Assembly: GCA_902461085.1 (NCBI GenBank)
Contig: CABPWH010000024.1
Coordinates: 1 to 26,030 of the forward strand
Reading direction: 5' to 3'
Source: an uncultured Collinsella sp.
GTDB taxonomy: Bacteria; Actinomycetota; Coriobacteriia; Coriobacteriales; Coriobacteriaceae
DNA length: 26,030 nt
The first letter of the stretch is position 1. Every line of letters begins with the position of its first letter. Below the pieces are notes generated by a model. It was not told where the DNA came from, did no database searches, and was given only the letters and a program-made list of their open reading frames with translations. Position numbers and translations under genes: made by a program. This document shows, one piece after another, positions 13,964 through 22,573 of the stretch.

Positions 13964-13991
13964 TTTGCTCCATCGTGCGGGTTGCTATTTA
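13964..13991 (+). promoter_or_regulatory. Candidate cutC promoter
   Basis: TTTGCT (13964-13969) and TATTTA (13986-13991) are 16 bases apart, about 50 bases before the cutC start. The match to consensus is only moderate. Confidence 0.35.
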
Positions 13992-14041
13992 ACGTGCGAC
14001 AATGCCGTGTGGAAAAAGAAGTGTCTTTTGGGAGGCCATCT

Positions 14042-14719
14042 ATGCAGTATGAGTTTTGTGCCGAGAACTTTGAACGGGTGCCGGCGGCCATCAAGGCCGG
14101 TGCGGGGCGCATTGAGCTGTGCGACAACCTTGCCGTCGGTGGCACCACGCCTTCCGCCGGCGTTATCAGCGCTACGGTCAATTACGCTCACGAGCGCGAT
14201 GCGCGAGTGATGTGCATGATTCGTCCGCGTGGTGGCGACTTTCATTACAACCAGGATGAGCTGCGCATGATGGAGATGGACCTGGGCCTTGCTGTGAGCG
14301 CCGGCGTTGACGGCCTGGTCTTTGGCTGCTGCAAGCCCTGTGCCGGCGGCTGGGCGCTCGACGAGCTCACCCTCGGCGCCCTCGTTATGGCTACGGGCTG
14401 TGCGACCGAGGAGTGCAAGCGCGAGCCCCTTGACATCACCTTCCACATGGCATTTGATCAGCTCTCGCCCGAGGCTCAGCTCGATGCGATTGATACACTT
14501 GCCGACTGCGGCGTTACGCGCATCCTCACGCATGGCGGCGCGGCCGGTACGTCGATCGAGGATAATTTCGATCACCTGGCTCGTTTAATCGAGTATGCGG
14601 GCGATCGTTTGACCATCCTTCCCGGCGGCGGCATCACTACGACAAATCGCGACGCGGTCGCGGCGGCGCTCGGCATCTCCGAGCTCCACGGCACCAAGAT
14701 CGTGCCGCTGGAGGTGTAG
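14042..14719 (+). CDS. cutC: CutC family protein
   Basis: This is a cytoplasmic TIM-barrel protein historically linked to copper homeostasis; its true biochemical role is unsettled. The 225-residue product begins MQYEFCAENFERVPAAIKAG and carries the family hallmarks AGRIELCDNLAVGGTTPS, MIRPRGGDFHY, FHMAFDQ and LTHGGAAGTS, with ILPGGGI near the C-terminus. The length is slightly shorter than the 248 residues of E. coli CutC. ATG at 14042 is chosen because GGGAGG lies 6 bases upstream and the barrel starts at once. The longer reading from 13904 runs through the repeats. Only 3 bases separate its stop from the next gene, so the two are an operon. Confidence 0.92.
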   Translation: MQYEFCAENFERVPAAIKAGAGRIELCDNLAVGGTTPSAGVISATVNYAHERDARVMCMIRPRGGDFHYNQDELRMMEMDLGLAVSAGVDGLVFGCCKPCAGGWALDELTLGALVMATGCATEECKREPLDITFHMAFDQLSPEAQLDAIDTLADCGVTRILTHGGAAGTSIEDNFDHLARLIEYAGDRLTILPGGGITTTNRDAVAAALGISELHGTKIVPLEV

Positions 14720-14722
14720 TCC

Positions 14723-15520
14723 GTGGCGCTCGTATTTGACGTCCAGCAGGCGAACGGTAAACCCGACGACAACCGTCGTCCCGGTATCGCGTGTCCCTTT
14801 TGCGACACGGAGGGGCCCGCCAGCATCATCCAGCGCGATGGTGACTGCATTTGGCTCGAGAATAAGTTTAAGACCTTGCGGGCCACCCGTCAGACCGTGT
14901 TGATCGAGTCGGCCAATCACGACGCCGACCTGGTGACCTATGAACCGGATGAGCTGCATCATGTGATGCGGTTTGCCCTGGGCTGTTGGCAGCAGATGAT
15001 CGATTCCCAACAGTACCGCAGTGTGCTCATGTACAAGAATAAAGGCCCGCTTTCGGGCGGCAGCCTCGTCCATCCACACATGCAGATTGTGGGCTTGGAA
15101 CAGGAGGACGGCTATGCGGCGCTGACCTCAGCCAACTTTGAAGGCATCGATGTCTGGCAGCAGGGGAGAATCTCGGTCAACATCTCAACCGAGCCGATCA
15201 TGGGATTCTTTGAGGTCAACGTCTCGGCTCCACAGGGAATCGCCGCCAGCGATAATGCCCGCGACCAAGTCGAAACGGACCTGTTTGCCGATGCGATTCA
15301 GGTGGCCCTGCGCTATATCCTGCACGAGCACCACGGCGGTCGCGCGGAGTCGTACAACTTGTTCTTCTACCACCTGGACGGCCGGACCATTGCCAAGGCG
15401 CTGCCACGTTGGGTGGTATCGCCCTACTTTGTGGGCTATCGTCTGGCCCAGGTCAATGCCGAGACCACGCTCGATATCGATGCTGAGCGCCTACGCGCGC
15501 GTCTGGAAACGCTCGTATAG
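14723..15520 (+). CDS. GalT/HIT-like protein (DUF4931 type)
   Basis: The 265-residue protein resembles the galactose-1-phosphate uridylyltransferase branch of the HIT superfamily. It has a CPFC zinc-knuckle-like motif (24-27) and the signature GGSLVHPHMQIVG, with H117-P-H119-M-Q121 corresponding to the nucleotidyl-transfer histidine region. Such proteins transfer or hydrolyse nucleotide monophosphate groups. The substrate here is unknown, and galE/galK are not nearby. The GTG start has GGAGG 8 bases upstream, inside the end of cutC, so translation is coupled. The family name DUF4931 is my best recollection. The gene is convergent with the symporter gene, 30 bases away. Confidence 0.8.
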   Translation: MALVFDVQQANGKPDDNRRPGIACPFCDTEGPASIIQRDGDCIWLENKFKTLRATRQTVLIESANHDADLVTYEPDELHHVMRFALGCWQQMIDSQQYRSVLMYKNKGPLSGGSLVHPHMQIVGLEQEDGYAALTSANFEGIDVWQQGRISVNISTEPIMGFFEVNVSAPQGIAASDNARDQVETDLFADAIQVALRYILHEHHGGRAESYNLFFYHLDGRTIAKALPRWVVSPYFVGYRLAQVNAETTLDIDAERLRARLETLV

Positions 15521-15550
15521 CAAGACTAATACCCGCGTCATGCGGACGGT

Positions 15551-16549
15551 CTAGCGTGCCATCGTGTCGCGGCCGGCCTTGACCCGCTTGCGCTGTTTGG
15601 CGCGCTCCTCACCGGTTAGGCGCTCAAAGAGATGCCCGATAATCGAGGCCAGCACTTGCTGAAACAGCGTTCCGCACATGACGGGGAACACGACCTCGCC
15701 GGGAAAATACTGTGTGGCGATGACGGCGCCCGAAGAGATATTGCGCATACCGCAGGTAAAGCACATGGTGGTCGTCTCGCTATACGGCAGGTGCAGGGCC
15801 CGGGCGATCAGGACGCCGATGATAAAGCCGCTGATGGCGAACACCAGGATAAAGAGGGCGACTTCCAAGCGCTCAACATTCATGTGCAGCACGTACTCGC
15901 TCATGGCGGTGGAGTTGGACGCGATGACACCCATCATCATGAACTTGCAGGCGGGCGAGAGTGCGGGGGAAAGTTTCTCGTGGCCCCAGCCGCGCGTGAG
16001 TTCGTTCATGACGATACCGAGCACGGCGGGTATGGCGATCATAAAGGCCATATTCTGCATCATGCTCGGCACGTCGATCGAGACGGTGGCGCCCAGCAGG
16101 AGCTTGAGCGTGAGAGGAATCGTCACAGGTGAGATGACCGAGGACGTCAGAATGATGGTGAGCGCGAGCGGGCCGTTGCCGCCGAACATGCTGATCCACA
16201 TAAAGGCAGTGACTGCCACGGGTACGCTGTACTCGAGCACGATGCCGCAGACAAGGTTGGGATTGGAGCCAAAGAATAACGACCCCATGGCATAGGCTGC
16301 GATAGGGATAAGCACCGCCGAGACGAGCAACGCCAAGACCAGGTGCAGCGGACGATGGAACACCTCAGCCACCTGGTGAAAGGTGTTGCTCAGCGCGCCC
16401 TGAAACGTCATAAAGGCAAACAAGGCGGGAACGATGGGCTTAAGAACGCCGATCTGCTGGGGAAAGAGCACGCCGAGCGCCACGCAAATCGGAACGATGA
16501 TCTGCATGTGCCCCGCGATAAATTTGCCCAGTCCAATCCATTGCTTCAT
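15551..16549 (-). CDS. Bile acid:sodium symporter family (BASS) transporter
   Basis: This is a membrane protein of 332 residues with about nine or ten hydrophobic segments, of the BASS/SBF-like fold. Such carriers move organic anions, including bile acids and keto acids, together with sodium. Visible family features are LFAFMTFQGALSNTF in TM2-3, VLEYSVPVAVTAFMW in the middle and FTCGMRNISSGAVIATQYFP near the C-terminus. The tail is basic (RAKQRKRVKAGRD). The ribosome binding site AAAGGGAG lies about 12 bases before the ATG, rather far. It is divergent from recJ and convergent with the DUF4931-type gene. Bile acid as the substrate is not shown by the sequence. Confidence 0.85.
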   Translation of the reverse strand: MKQWIGLGKFIAGHMQIIVPICVALGVLFPQQIGVLKPIVPALFAFMTFQGALSNTFHQVAEVFHRPLHLVLALLVSAVLIPIAAYAMGSLFFGSNPNLVCGIVLEYSVPVAVTAFMWISMFGGNGPLALTIILTSSVISPVTIPLTLKLLLGATVSIDVPSMMQNMAFMIAIPAVLGIVMNELTRGWGHEKLSPALSPACKFMMMGVIASNSTAMSEYVLHMNVERLEVALFILVFAISGFIIGVLIARALHLPYSETTTMCFTCGMRNISSGAVIATQYFPGEVVFPVMCGTLFQQVLASIIGHLFERLTGEERAKQRKRVKAGRDTMAR

Positions 16550-16711
16550 ATGCGCTCGTGACTCCCTTTGCTCGTGAATCCGTTTTGAATGGATATGCTA
16601 GACGCTCGCATGCGTCCGCGCGTCAGAAACGCTCGAATATTTCGAGGCTATTACCGGCATCGTTTACCGAAACCGCGGCGTGCCGAGGCGATTTGCGTCC
16701 GCGCTGCACGG

Positions 16712-16717
16712 TATAAT
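16712..16717 (+). promoter_or_regulatory. -10 element upstream of the recJ leader
   Basis: A perfect TATAAT lies about 57 bases before the ATG at 16774. No good -35 is found at 16-18 bases. This is the likely promoter of the recJ-rel gene group. Confidence 0.55.
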
Positions 16718-16773
16718 AAATTCGTTCAACAGATCTGCCTGCCGAAGCGGGCATACACAGAGGACTCATCGCT

Positions 16774-16839
16774 ATGAACCGTGAGAGGTATCGCGGCGAC
16801 CTGCCCCTATCGGGGGTGGGCGCCTATGTCATCGCTTAA
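16774..16839 (+). CDS. 21-codon leader ORF overlapping the recJ start
   Basis: ATG at 16774 has AGAGGA 9 bases upstream, the best ribosome site in this leader. It encodes MNRERYRGDLPLSGVGAYVI and Ala before TAA at 16839. The stop overlaps the recJ ATG at 16826 by 14 bases in another frame, the geometry of translational coupling. The recJ ATG itself has only GGGGGTGGG ahead of it. It may be a real coupling peptide, or a sign that the true recJ start differs (GTG 16781). Confidence 0.45.
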   Translation: MNRERYRGDLPLSGVGAYVIA

Positions 16840-19800
16840 GACGACGCATCGCTGGGCGGTCGCTCGGCAAAACCCCGAGCTCGAAAAGGAGCTTTCGGCT
16901 GGCCTGGGCATACCCGGGCTGGTGGCGCGCATTATGGTTGCGCACGGCATTACATCCATCGAGGAAGGCCAGCTGTTTTTGACGCCTTCGCTCGCTCGCG
17001 ACTGGGCCGACCCGCTTGTGATTCCGGGCATGGCGGTCGTTGCCGACCGCGTTGAGCGTGCTATTCGCAGCCACGAGCGCATCGCCGTCTTTGGCGATTT
17101 TGACGTCGACGGCATTACGTCGACTTGTCTGTTGACCGAGGCGCTGCGGATGTTTGGCGCCAATGTCACACCGTTTATTCCGCATCGCTTTGACGAGGGC
17201 TACGGCCTGTCGCGTGCGGCGCTCGACCGCGTTGACGAGCTCGCCCAACCCAACCTGATCGTGACCGTCGATAACGGTATTGCCGCCAAGGAAGAGGTCT
17301 CCTATCTGGAGAGCCTGGGGATCGATTTGGTGGTCACGGACCATCACGAGCCCTCCGATCAGGTGCCGCAGGGCGTGCCTCTGACCGACCCCAAACTCGA
17401 GGACGAGGGTCCCTCGCGTGAGCTTGCCGGTGCCGGCGTGGCGCTCAAGCTGGTGCAGGTCCTGGGTGAGCGTCTGGGCAAGCCGTCGTATTGGCGTTCG
17501 CTAATCGAGGTCGCGGCGCTGGGCACCGTGTCCGACATGATGCCACTCACGCCCGAGAATCGCGCGCTGGTCGCCGAGGGCATCCGGCAGATGCGCGTGA
17601 CGGCCCGTCCGGGCTATATCGCGCTTGCCGCACTTGCCAAGGCCGACCTTTCCACCATTACGGCCGATGGCCTGTCATTTTCGCTCATTCCCCGCTTGAA
17701 CGCCGCCGGCCGCATGGCCGATCCAAAATTGGCACTTGATCTGCTGCTTGCCCGCGATCCTATCGAGGCAAGCGCACTGGCGGCTGAGCTCGAGGGAATT
17801 AACCGCCCGCGCCGCGAGATCGAGGCAGGGCTCACGCGCGATGCCATGGCAAAGGTCGAGGAGACCTATGATGGCGGACGCGCAATCGTCGTGGGCGGCG
17901 AAGGCTGGCACGAGGGCGTCAAGGGCATCGTGGCAAGCCGTCTGACCAATCGCTATCACGTGCCGGCGCTGCTGTTCTCGATCGAGGGCGGTATCGCGCG
18001 CGGTTCGGGTCGCTCGGTGGGCAAGGTCAACCTGTTCGAAGCCATCGAGCGCTGTTCCGACCTGCTGATTCGTCGCGGCGGGCATGCGGGTGCGGTGGGC
18101 GTGACCATCGAGGCGTCCAAGCTCGATGAGTTCCGTCGTCGCCTTTCCGCCGTGCTGTCCGAGCTTCCCGCCGAGGACTTTGAGGACACCGACGAGGTTG
18201 CCGCCACCGTCGACCTCTCCGAGCTGAATATTGAGACCATCGAGCAGATCTCCCGTCTTGAGCCGTTTGGCCAGGGCAACAAGGTGCCGCTGTTGGCGGC
18301 CGAGGGCGTGACAATGTGCGATCGCGCCGTAGTGGGAAAAACCGGCGAGCACATGCGCTTCGTGGCAACCGACGGCGCCGCGAGTGTGCCGGCCATTATG
18401 TTCCGCGTACCGCAGATCGATAAGCTTATCAATTGCGATAGCGCCGTCGATTTGGTGTTCGAGGCCGTGGCCGAGCATTGGCAAGGTCGCGTAAAGCCAA
18501 AGCTCATGATCAAGGATGTCTTGGTCCGCGATACCACGGCGCCCAGCGTTGACGACCCGGCATGTGAGCTTCGCCGCGGCGTGGAGCCTGCGGACGCCGG
18601 TCTTCGTCTGGAGTCCCGCAAGCGCCAAACGCTCGCCCAGCTTTCCTATACCGAGCTGACACGCTCGCTCATTCACAGCTTTATCGGATCGAATCAGCCG
18701 CACCGCGCGCAGGTCGAGGCGCTCGATGCCCTGGCCGATCACCAAAGCGTTCTGGCCGTTATGGGAACGGGGCGCGGCAAGTCTCTTATCTTCCATGTGC
18801 ATGCCGCGCGCGAGGCAGTCCTTCGCGGGCGTGCGAGCATCTTTGTCTATCCGCTGCGCGCGCTCGTTGCCGACCAGGCCTATCACCTCTCGTCGACGAT
18901 GGCCGCGCTCGGCATTGGCGTAGGCGTGCTGACCGGCGAGACCGTGGAGGCGGCGCGCGATGACGTGTTTGCCGGCTTGGCTTCGGGCCGCACCGGCATC
19001 GTCCTCACGACGCCCGAGTTTCTGTCCATTCACCGCGACCGCTTTGCGCGTTCGGGGCGCATCGGTTTTGTCGTTATCGATGAGGCGCATCATGCCGGTC
19101 TTGCCAAGGGCGGCGACCGCAGCGCCTATCTCGACATGCCCGATATCCTCAAGGCCCTGGGCGATCCGGTCGTTCTGGCGGCGACGGCTACCGCGACGGG
19201 CCCCGGTGTGGCCGAGCTCGCCCGCGTGCTGCCGATTATCCGCACGGTGGTCGACGAGACGGTGCGCGAGAACTTGCAGCTCGAGGACGACCGAGACCTT
19301 GCGAGCCGCGAGAACCGCCTGGTGTCCATCGTCGCGACGGGGGAGAAGACCGTCATTTACGTCAACTCGCGTGATCAGTCCGTAGCGCTTGCCAAGACGC
19401 TGCGCAAGCGGGTACCCGATTGCGCGGCCCGCATCGCGTTCTATAACGCGGGGCTTGCACGCTCCGATCGTCGCCGTGTCGAGGAAGCGTTTCGTGACGG
19501 AAGCCTCAGTTGCATCGTTTCGACCTCTGCCTTTGGTGAGGGCGTGAACCTGCCCGATATCCGCCATGTCGTGCTCTACCACATGCCGTTTGGCGCCATC
19601 GAGTTCAACCAGATGAGCGGACGCGCCGGTCGCGACGGCCAACCTGCCGTGATTCACCTGCTCTATTCGTCGCGTGACGCTCGTATTAACGAGCGCCTGC
19701 TCGACTGCTACGCGCCCGAGCGCGACGAGCTCGTCACGCTCTATCGCGCGCTGCAGACCATGTGGCGCTCCAACCGCGGCAAGACCGGGGACGATTCCTT

Positions 19801-20113
19801 TAGCGCGAGCGATATCGACATCGCGCAGATGTGCCTTGCCATCGATGCCCGCACGCCGGTCGACGAACGCTCGGTGGAAAGCGGCCTGGGCATCTTCGAA
19901 GAGCTTGGTTTCTGTCGCGTTTCGGGGTTTGACGACACCCGTCGCATCGCGATGGCCGAAAACCCCGGCCGCGTGCAATTGAGCAGGTCGATTCGCTATT
20001 TGGAGGGCTTGCGCTCGCGCATGGAGTTCTCGGCTTTCCGGAGTTGGGCGCTCGATTCGTGCGCTTCTGATATGCTAGCCAAAGTTAACCGCCCGATCGT
20101 ACCACGGGCCTAG
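16826..20113 (+). CDS. recJ: RecJ single-strand exonuclease fused to a RecQ-like SF2 helicase
   Basis: One chain of 1095 residues joins two DNA-repair enzymes. Residues 1 to about 575 are a full RecJ: motif I DFDVDG (91-96), DN (149-150), DHH (172-174), GTVSDMMPL (233-241), RLNAAGRM (290-297), the DHHA1 motif RRGGHAGAVG (416-425) and an OB-fold region (RLEPFGQGNKVPLL). Residues about 605-980 are a DExH helicase: an HRAQ motif-0-like site (627-630), Walker A GTGRGKS (647-653), DEAH (752-755), ATATAT (786-791), FGEGVNLPDIRHVVLY and motif VI QMSGRAGRDG (929-938). It resembles RecQ, but the aromatic-rich loop after DEAH and the RQC cysteines are not seen. The last 110 residues look like a winged helix. 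Normal RecJ is about 560-760 residues. ATG 16826 is used; GTG 16781 would add 15. It is followed 15 bases later by rel. Confidence 0.92.
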   Translation: MSSLKTTHRWAVARQNPELEKELSAGLGIPGLVARIMVAHGITSIEEGQLFLTPSLARDWADPLVIPGMAVVADRVERAIRSHERIAVFGDFDVDGITSTCLLTEALRMFGANVTPFIPHRFDEGYGLSRAALDRVDELAQPNLIVTVDNGIAAKEEVSYLESLGIDLVVTDHHEPSDQVPQGVPLTDPKLEDEGPSRELAGAGVALKLVQVLGERLGKPSYWRSLIEVAALGTVSDMMPLTPENRALVAEGIRQMRVTARPGYIALAALAKADLSTITADGLSFSLIPRLNAAGRMADPKLALDLLLARDPIEASALAAELEGINRPRREIEAGLTRDAMAKVEETYDGGRAIVVGGEGWHEGVKGIVASRLTNRYHVPALLFSIEGGIARGSGRSVGKVNLFEAIERCSDLLIRRGGHAGAVGVTIEASKLDEFRRRLSAVLSELPAEDFEDTDEVAATVDLSELNIETIEQISRLEPFGQGNKVPLLAAEGVTMCDRAVVGKTGEHMRFVATDGAASVPAIMFRVPQIDKLINCDSAVDLVFEAVAEHWQGRVKPKLMIKDVLVRDTTAPSVDDPACELRRGVEPADAGLRLESRKRQTLAQLSYTELTRSLIHSFIGSNQPHRAQVEALDALADHQSVLAVMGTGRGKSLIFHVHAAREAVLRGRASIFVYPLRALVADQAYHLSSTMAALGIGVGVLTGETVEAARDDVFAGLASGRTGIVLTTPEFLSIHRDRFARSGRIGFVVIDEAHHAGLAKGGDRSAYLDMPDILKALGDPVVLAATATATGPGVAELARVLPIIRTVVDETVRENLQLEDDRDLASRENRLVSIVATGEKTVIYVNSRDQSVALAKTLRKRVPDCAARIAFYNAGLARSDRRRVEEAFRDGSLSCIVSTSAFGEGVNLPDIRHVVLYHMPFGAIEFNQMSGRAGRDGQPAVIHLLYSSRDARINERLLDCYAPERDELVTLYRALQTMWRSNRGKTGDDSFSASDIDIAQMCLAIDARTPVDERSVESGLGIFEELGFCRVSGFDDTRRIAMAENPGRVQLSRSIRYLEGLRSRMEFSAFRSWALDSCASDMLAKVNRPIVPRA

Positions 20114-20128
20114 GGGAAGGGGACCTCG

Positions 20129-22489
20129 ATGGATGCCGCAGCCCGTACCGCCCATGATTCCACCCTCCAGCCGTTTTCGGAGATGGAGCACTATAAGCAT
20201 GCCGATGAGCTGCCGCCCGAGATTATGGCGGACAGCTACGACAAGCTGGAGCGTCTGTGCCTCAAATATATGAATGAGGACGACTTCTCCAAGGTGGAGC
20301 AGGCCTATTGTTTTGCTGCCGAGAAGCACTGCAACCAAAAGCGGCGCTCGGGCGAGATGTACATCAACCATCCCGTCGAGGTGGCTATCATTTTGGCCGA
20401 TCTCAAGATGGACTGCGATGTGGTGTGCGCCGCGCTGCTGCACGATACCGTTGAGGATACCGAGACCTCGCTTGCCGATGTTTCCGGCCTGTTTGGCGAT
20501 ACGGTGGCCGAGCTCGTCGATGGCGTGACCAAGCTCACCAACATCGAAGTCGATAGCATGGACGAGAAGCAGGCGCTTACGCTGCGCAAGATGTTCCTCG
20601 CCATGTCCAAGGACATCCGCGTTATCATCGTCAAACTTGCCGACCGCCTGCATAACATGCGTACGCTGGCGGCCCTTCGCGAGGACCGTCGCCTGTTTAA
20701 GGCCCGCGAGACCATGGACGTGTATGCGCCCCTGGCCGACCGCCTGGGCATGAGCTCTATTAAGTGGGAGCTCGAGGACCTGTCCTTCTTCTACCTGGAG
20801 CCCGATGCCTACCAGCGCATCGCGCGCATGGTAGCCGAGTCGCGCGAGGTTCGCGAGCGCTATCTGGCCGAGACCATCAAGACGCTCGCCGACGAGCTCA
20901 ACCGCATTGGCCTGGAAGGCTTCCAGATCAACGGCCGTTCCAAGCACTATTGGTCCATCTACCAAAAGATGAAGCGCAAGGGCAAGGAATTCTCCGAGAT
21001 CTACGACTTGGTGGCACTGCGCGTCATCACGCATTCGGTGCGCGATTGCTACTCCACGCTCGGCGCGGTGCATACGCTGTGGCACCCCATGCCTGGTCGC
21101 TTTAAAGACTATATCGCCATGCCCAAGGTCAATAACTACCAGTCGCTCCACACGACGGTTATCGGCCCCACGGCTCGTCCGCTCGAGATTCAGATTCGAA
21201 CCTACGAGATGCATGAGCAGGCCGAGTACGGCATTGCCGCCCACTGGCTCTATAAGAAGTCGGGCGGATCGTCTGCGTCTAAGACCAATGATGCCCAGCG
21301 TCTGGACGACCAGATTAACTGGCTCAAACATTCGCTCGATTGGGCTGCGTCTGATGAGATCACCGACGCCAAGGAATACCTGCATTCGCTGAAGGTCGAC
21401 CTCTTCGATCAAGAGATCTTCGTCTTTACGCCCAAGGGCGAGGTCATGGCGCTTCGTGCCGGCTCCACGCCGCTCGACTTTGCCTACGCCGTTCACACCG
21501 AGGTGGGCAACCACTGCGTCGGCGCTAAGATCAACGGTGCGGTGGCCCCGCTCACGCACGAGATCAAGACGGGCGACCGCGTTGAAATCCTGACCAACAA
21601 GAGTTCCAAGCCGTCGCGTGATTGGCTCAAGATCGTTAAGACACCTTCCGCCAAGTCAAAGATCCGCCGTTACTTCGCCGCCGCGACCAAAGACGATGAC
21701 GCTGCTGCCGGCCGCGATATATTGGCCAAGGACCTGCGCAAGCGCGGATATGGCATCTCTACGCCGCGATCCACGCGTGCGCTCAACGCCGTGGCGGAGC
21801 AGTTTAACTACAAGCAGCTCGAGGACCTGTTTGCCGCCGTCGGCGCCGGCAAGGTTGCCCCGCGCGCTGTGGGTAACAAGGTCGAGCAAATCTTGGACCC
21901 CAAGCCCGAGGAGCAGCTCACCAAGACCGAAGCCATTGCCGAGGTCGTCAAGCAGCCTGCCCGCGGCTCCAACCGCAAGCCGCAAAAGCGCGGCAAGAGT
22001 GCCAGCAACGGCATTATCGTCAAGGGCGAGAGCAACAGCGGTCTGCTGGTCCGTCTGGCTCATTGCTGCAATCCGGTGACGGGCGACGACATCGTCGGCT
22101 TCATCACGCGCGGTCGTGGCGTTTCGGTGCATCGCGCCAACTGTCCCAACGTCAAAGGTCTTATGGAGCATCCCGAGCGCATGATCGAAGTGGAGTGGGA
22201 CGGCGCTGCCGACACCCTCTTCCAGGTCGAGATCGTGGTCGAGTGCCTGGACCGCATGGGCCTGCTCAAGGATGTCACCATCGCCATTGGCGATGCGGGC
22301 GGCAATATCCTTTCTGCCGCCACCTCGACCAACCGCGAGGGTATTGCAACCCTGCGCTTTATGGTCGAGATCTCGGACGCGAGTGGCCTGGATCCGCTGC
22401 TGGCCTCTATCAGCAGCGTTGACTCGGTCTACGACGCGCGCCGCCTGATGCCCGGCGAGGGTGGAGCCCAACTTAAGCGCCGCGTTTAG
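20129..22489 (+). CDS. relA: Bifunctional (p)ppGpp synthetase/hydrolase, RelA/SpoT family
   Basis: This enzyme makes and degrades the stringent-response alarmone. The 786-residue protein has all domains. The HD hydrolase has H81, H105-D106 and D172, the same spacing as in Rel proteins with active hydrolase. The synthetase has YDLVALRVI (D293), RFKDYIAMPK, NNYQSLHT and LEIQIRT (E353). The TGS domain is at about 425-480, a Cys/His zinc-type motif at 645-672 (HCCNP, HRANCPN), and a C-terminal ACT domain at about 697-774. Both active sites look intact, so it is a Rel-type enzyme. GGGGAAGGGG precedes the ATG. It follows recJ by 15 bases; recJ and relA neighbours (with apt and dtd) are well known in Bacillus, but apt and dtd are absent here. 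A hairpin follows. Confidence 0.96.
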   Translation: MDAAARTAHDSTLQPFSEMEHYKHADELPPEIMADSYDKLERLCLKYMNEDDFSKVEQAYCFAAEKHCNQKRRSGEMYINHPVEVAIILADLKMDCDVVCAALLHDTVEDTETSLADVSGLFGDTVAELVDGVTKLTNIEVDSMDEKQALTLRKMFLAMSKDIRVIIVKLADRLHNMRTLAALREDRRLFKARETMDVYAPLADRLGMSSIKWELEDLSFFYLEPDAYQRIARMVAESREVRERYLAETIKTLADELNRIGLEGFQINGRSKHYWSIYQKMKRKGKEFSEIYDLVALRVITHSVRDCYSTLGAVHTLWHPMPGRFKDYIAMPKVNNYQSLHTTVIGPTARPLEIQIRTYEMHEQAEYGIAAHWLYKKSGGSSASKTNDAQRLDDQINWLKHSLDWAASDEITDAKEYLHSLKVDLFDQEIFVFTPKGEVMALRAGSTPLDFAYAVHTEVGNHCVGAKINGAVAPLTHEIKTGDRVEILTNKSSKPSRDWLKIVKTPSAKSKIRRYFAAATKDDDAAAGRDILAKDLRKRGYGISTPRSTRALNAVAEQFNYKQLEDLFAAVGAGKVAPRAVGNKVEQILDPKPEEQLTKTEAIAEVVKQPARGSNRKPQKRGKSASNGIIVKGESNSGLLVRLAHCCNPVTGDDIVGFITRGRGVSVHRANCPNVKGLMEHPERMIEVEWDGAADTLFQVEIVVECLDRMGLLKDVTIAIGDAGGNILSAATSTNREGIATLRFMVEISDASGLDPLLASISSVDSVYDARRLMPGEGGAQLKRRV

Positions 22490-22525
22490 TCGCGACGAAC
22501 GTGCCACATTATCGATATTCGCTAC

Positions 22526-22553
22526 ACTCGAGGCATCGTTTGATGCCTCGAGT
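22526..22553 (+). terminator. Hairpin between rel and the metallo-hydrolase gene
   Basis: A perfect 12-bp stem, ACTCGAGGCATC/GATGCCTCGAGT, encloses a GTTT loop 37 bases after the rel stop. Only TTCTAT follows, so termination may be partial and the next gene may still be co-transcribed. Confidence 0.6.
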
Positions 22554-22573
22554 TCTATAGAGAGGAGAGGGAC

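Noticed and set aside
13904..14041. N-terminal extension of CutC
   Set aside because: It translates the tandem repeats and promoter. The CutC family starts at MQYEFCAENF with a good ribosome site.
17675..19978. Long minus-strand open reading frame of 767 codons
   Set aside because: It is the antisense shadow of the recJ-helicase gene in GC-rich DNA. It has a low-complexity His/Arg/Ala-rich product and no recognisable motif.
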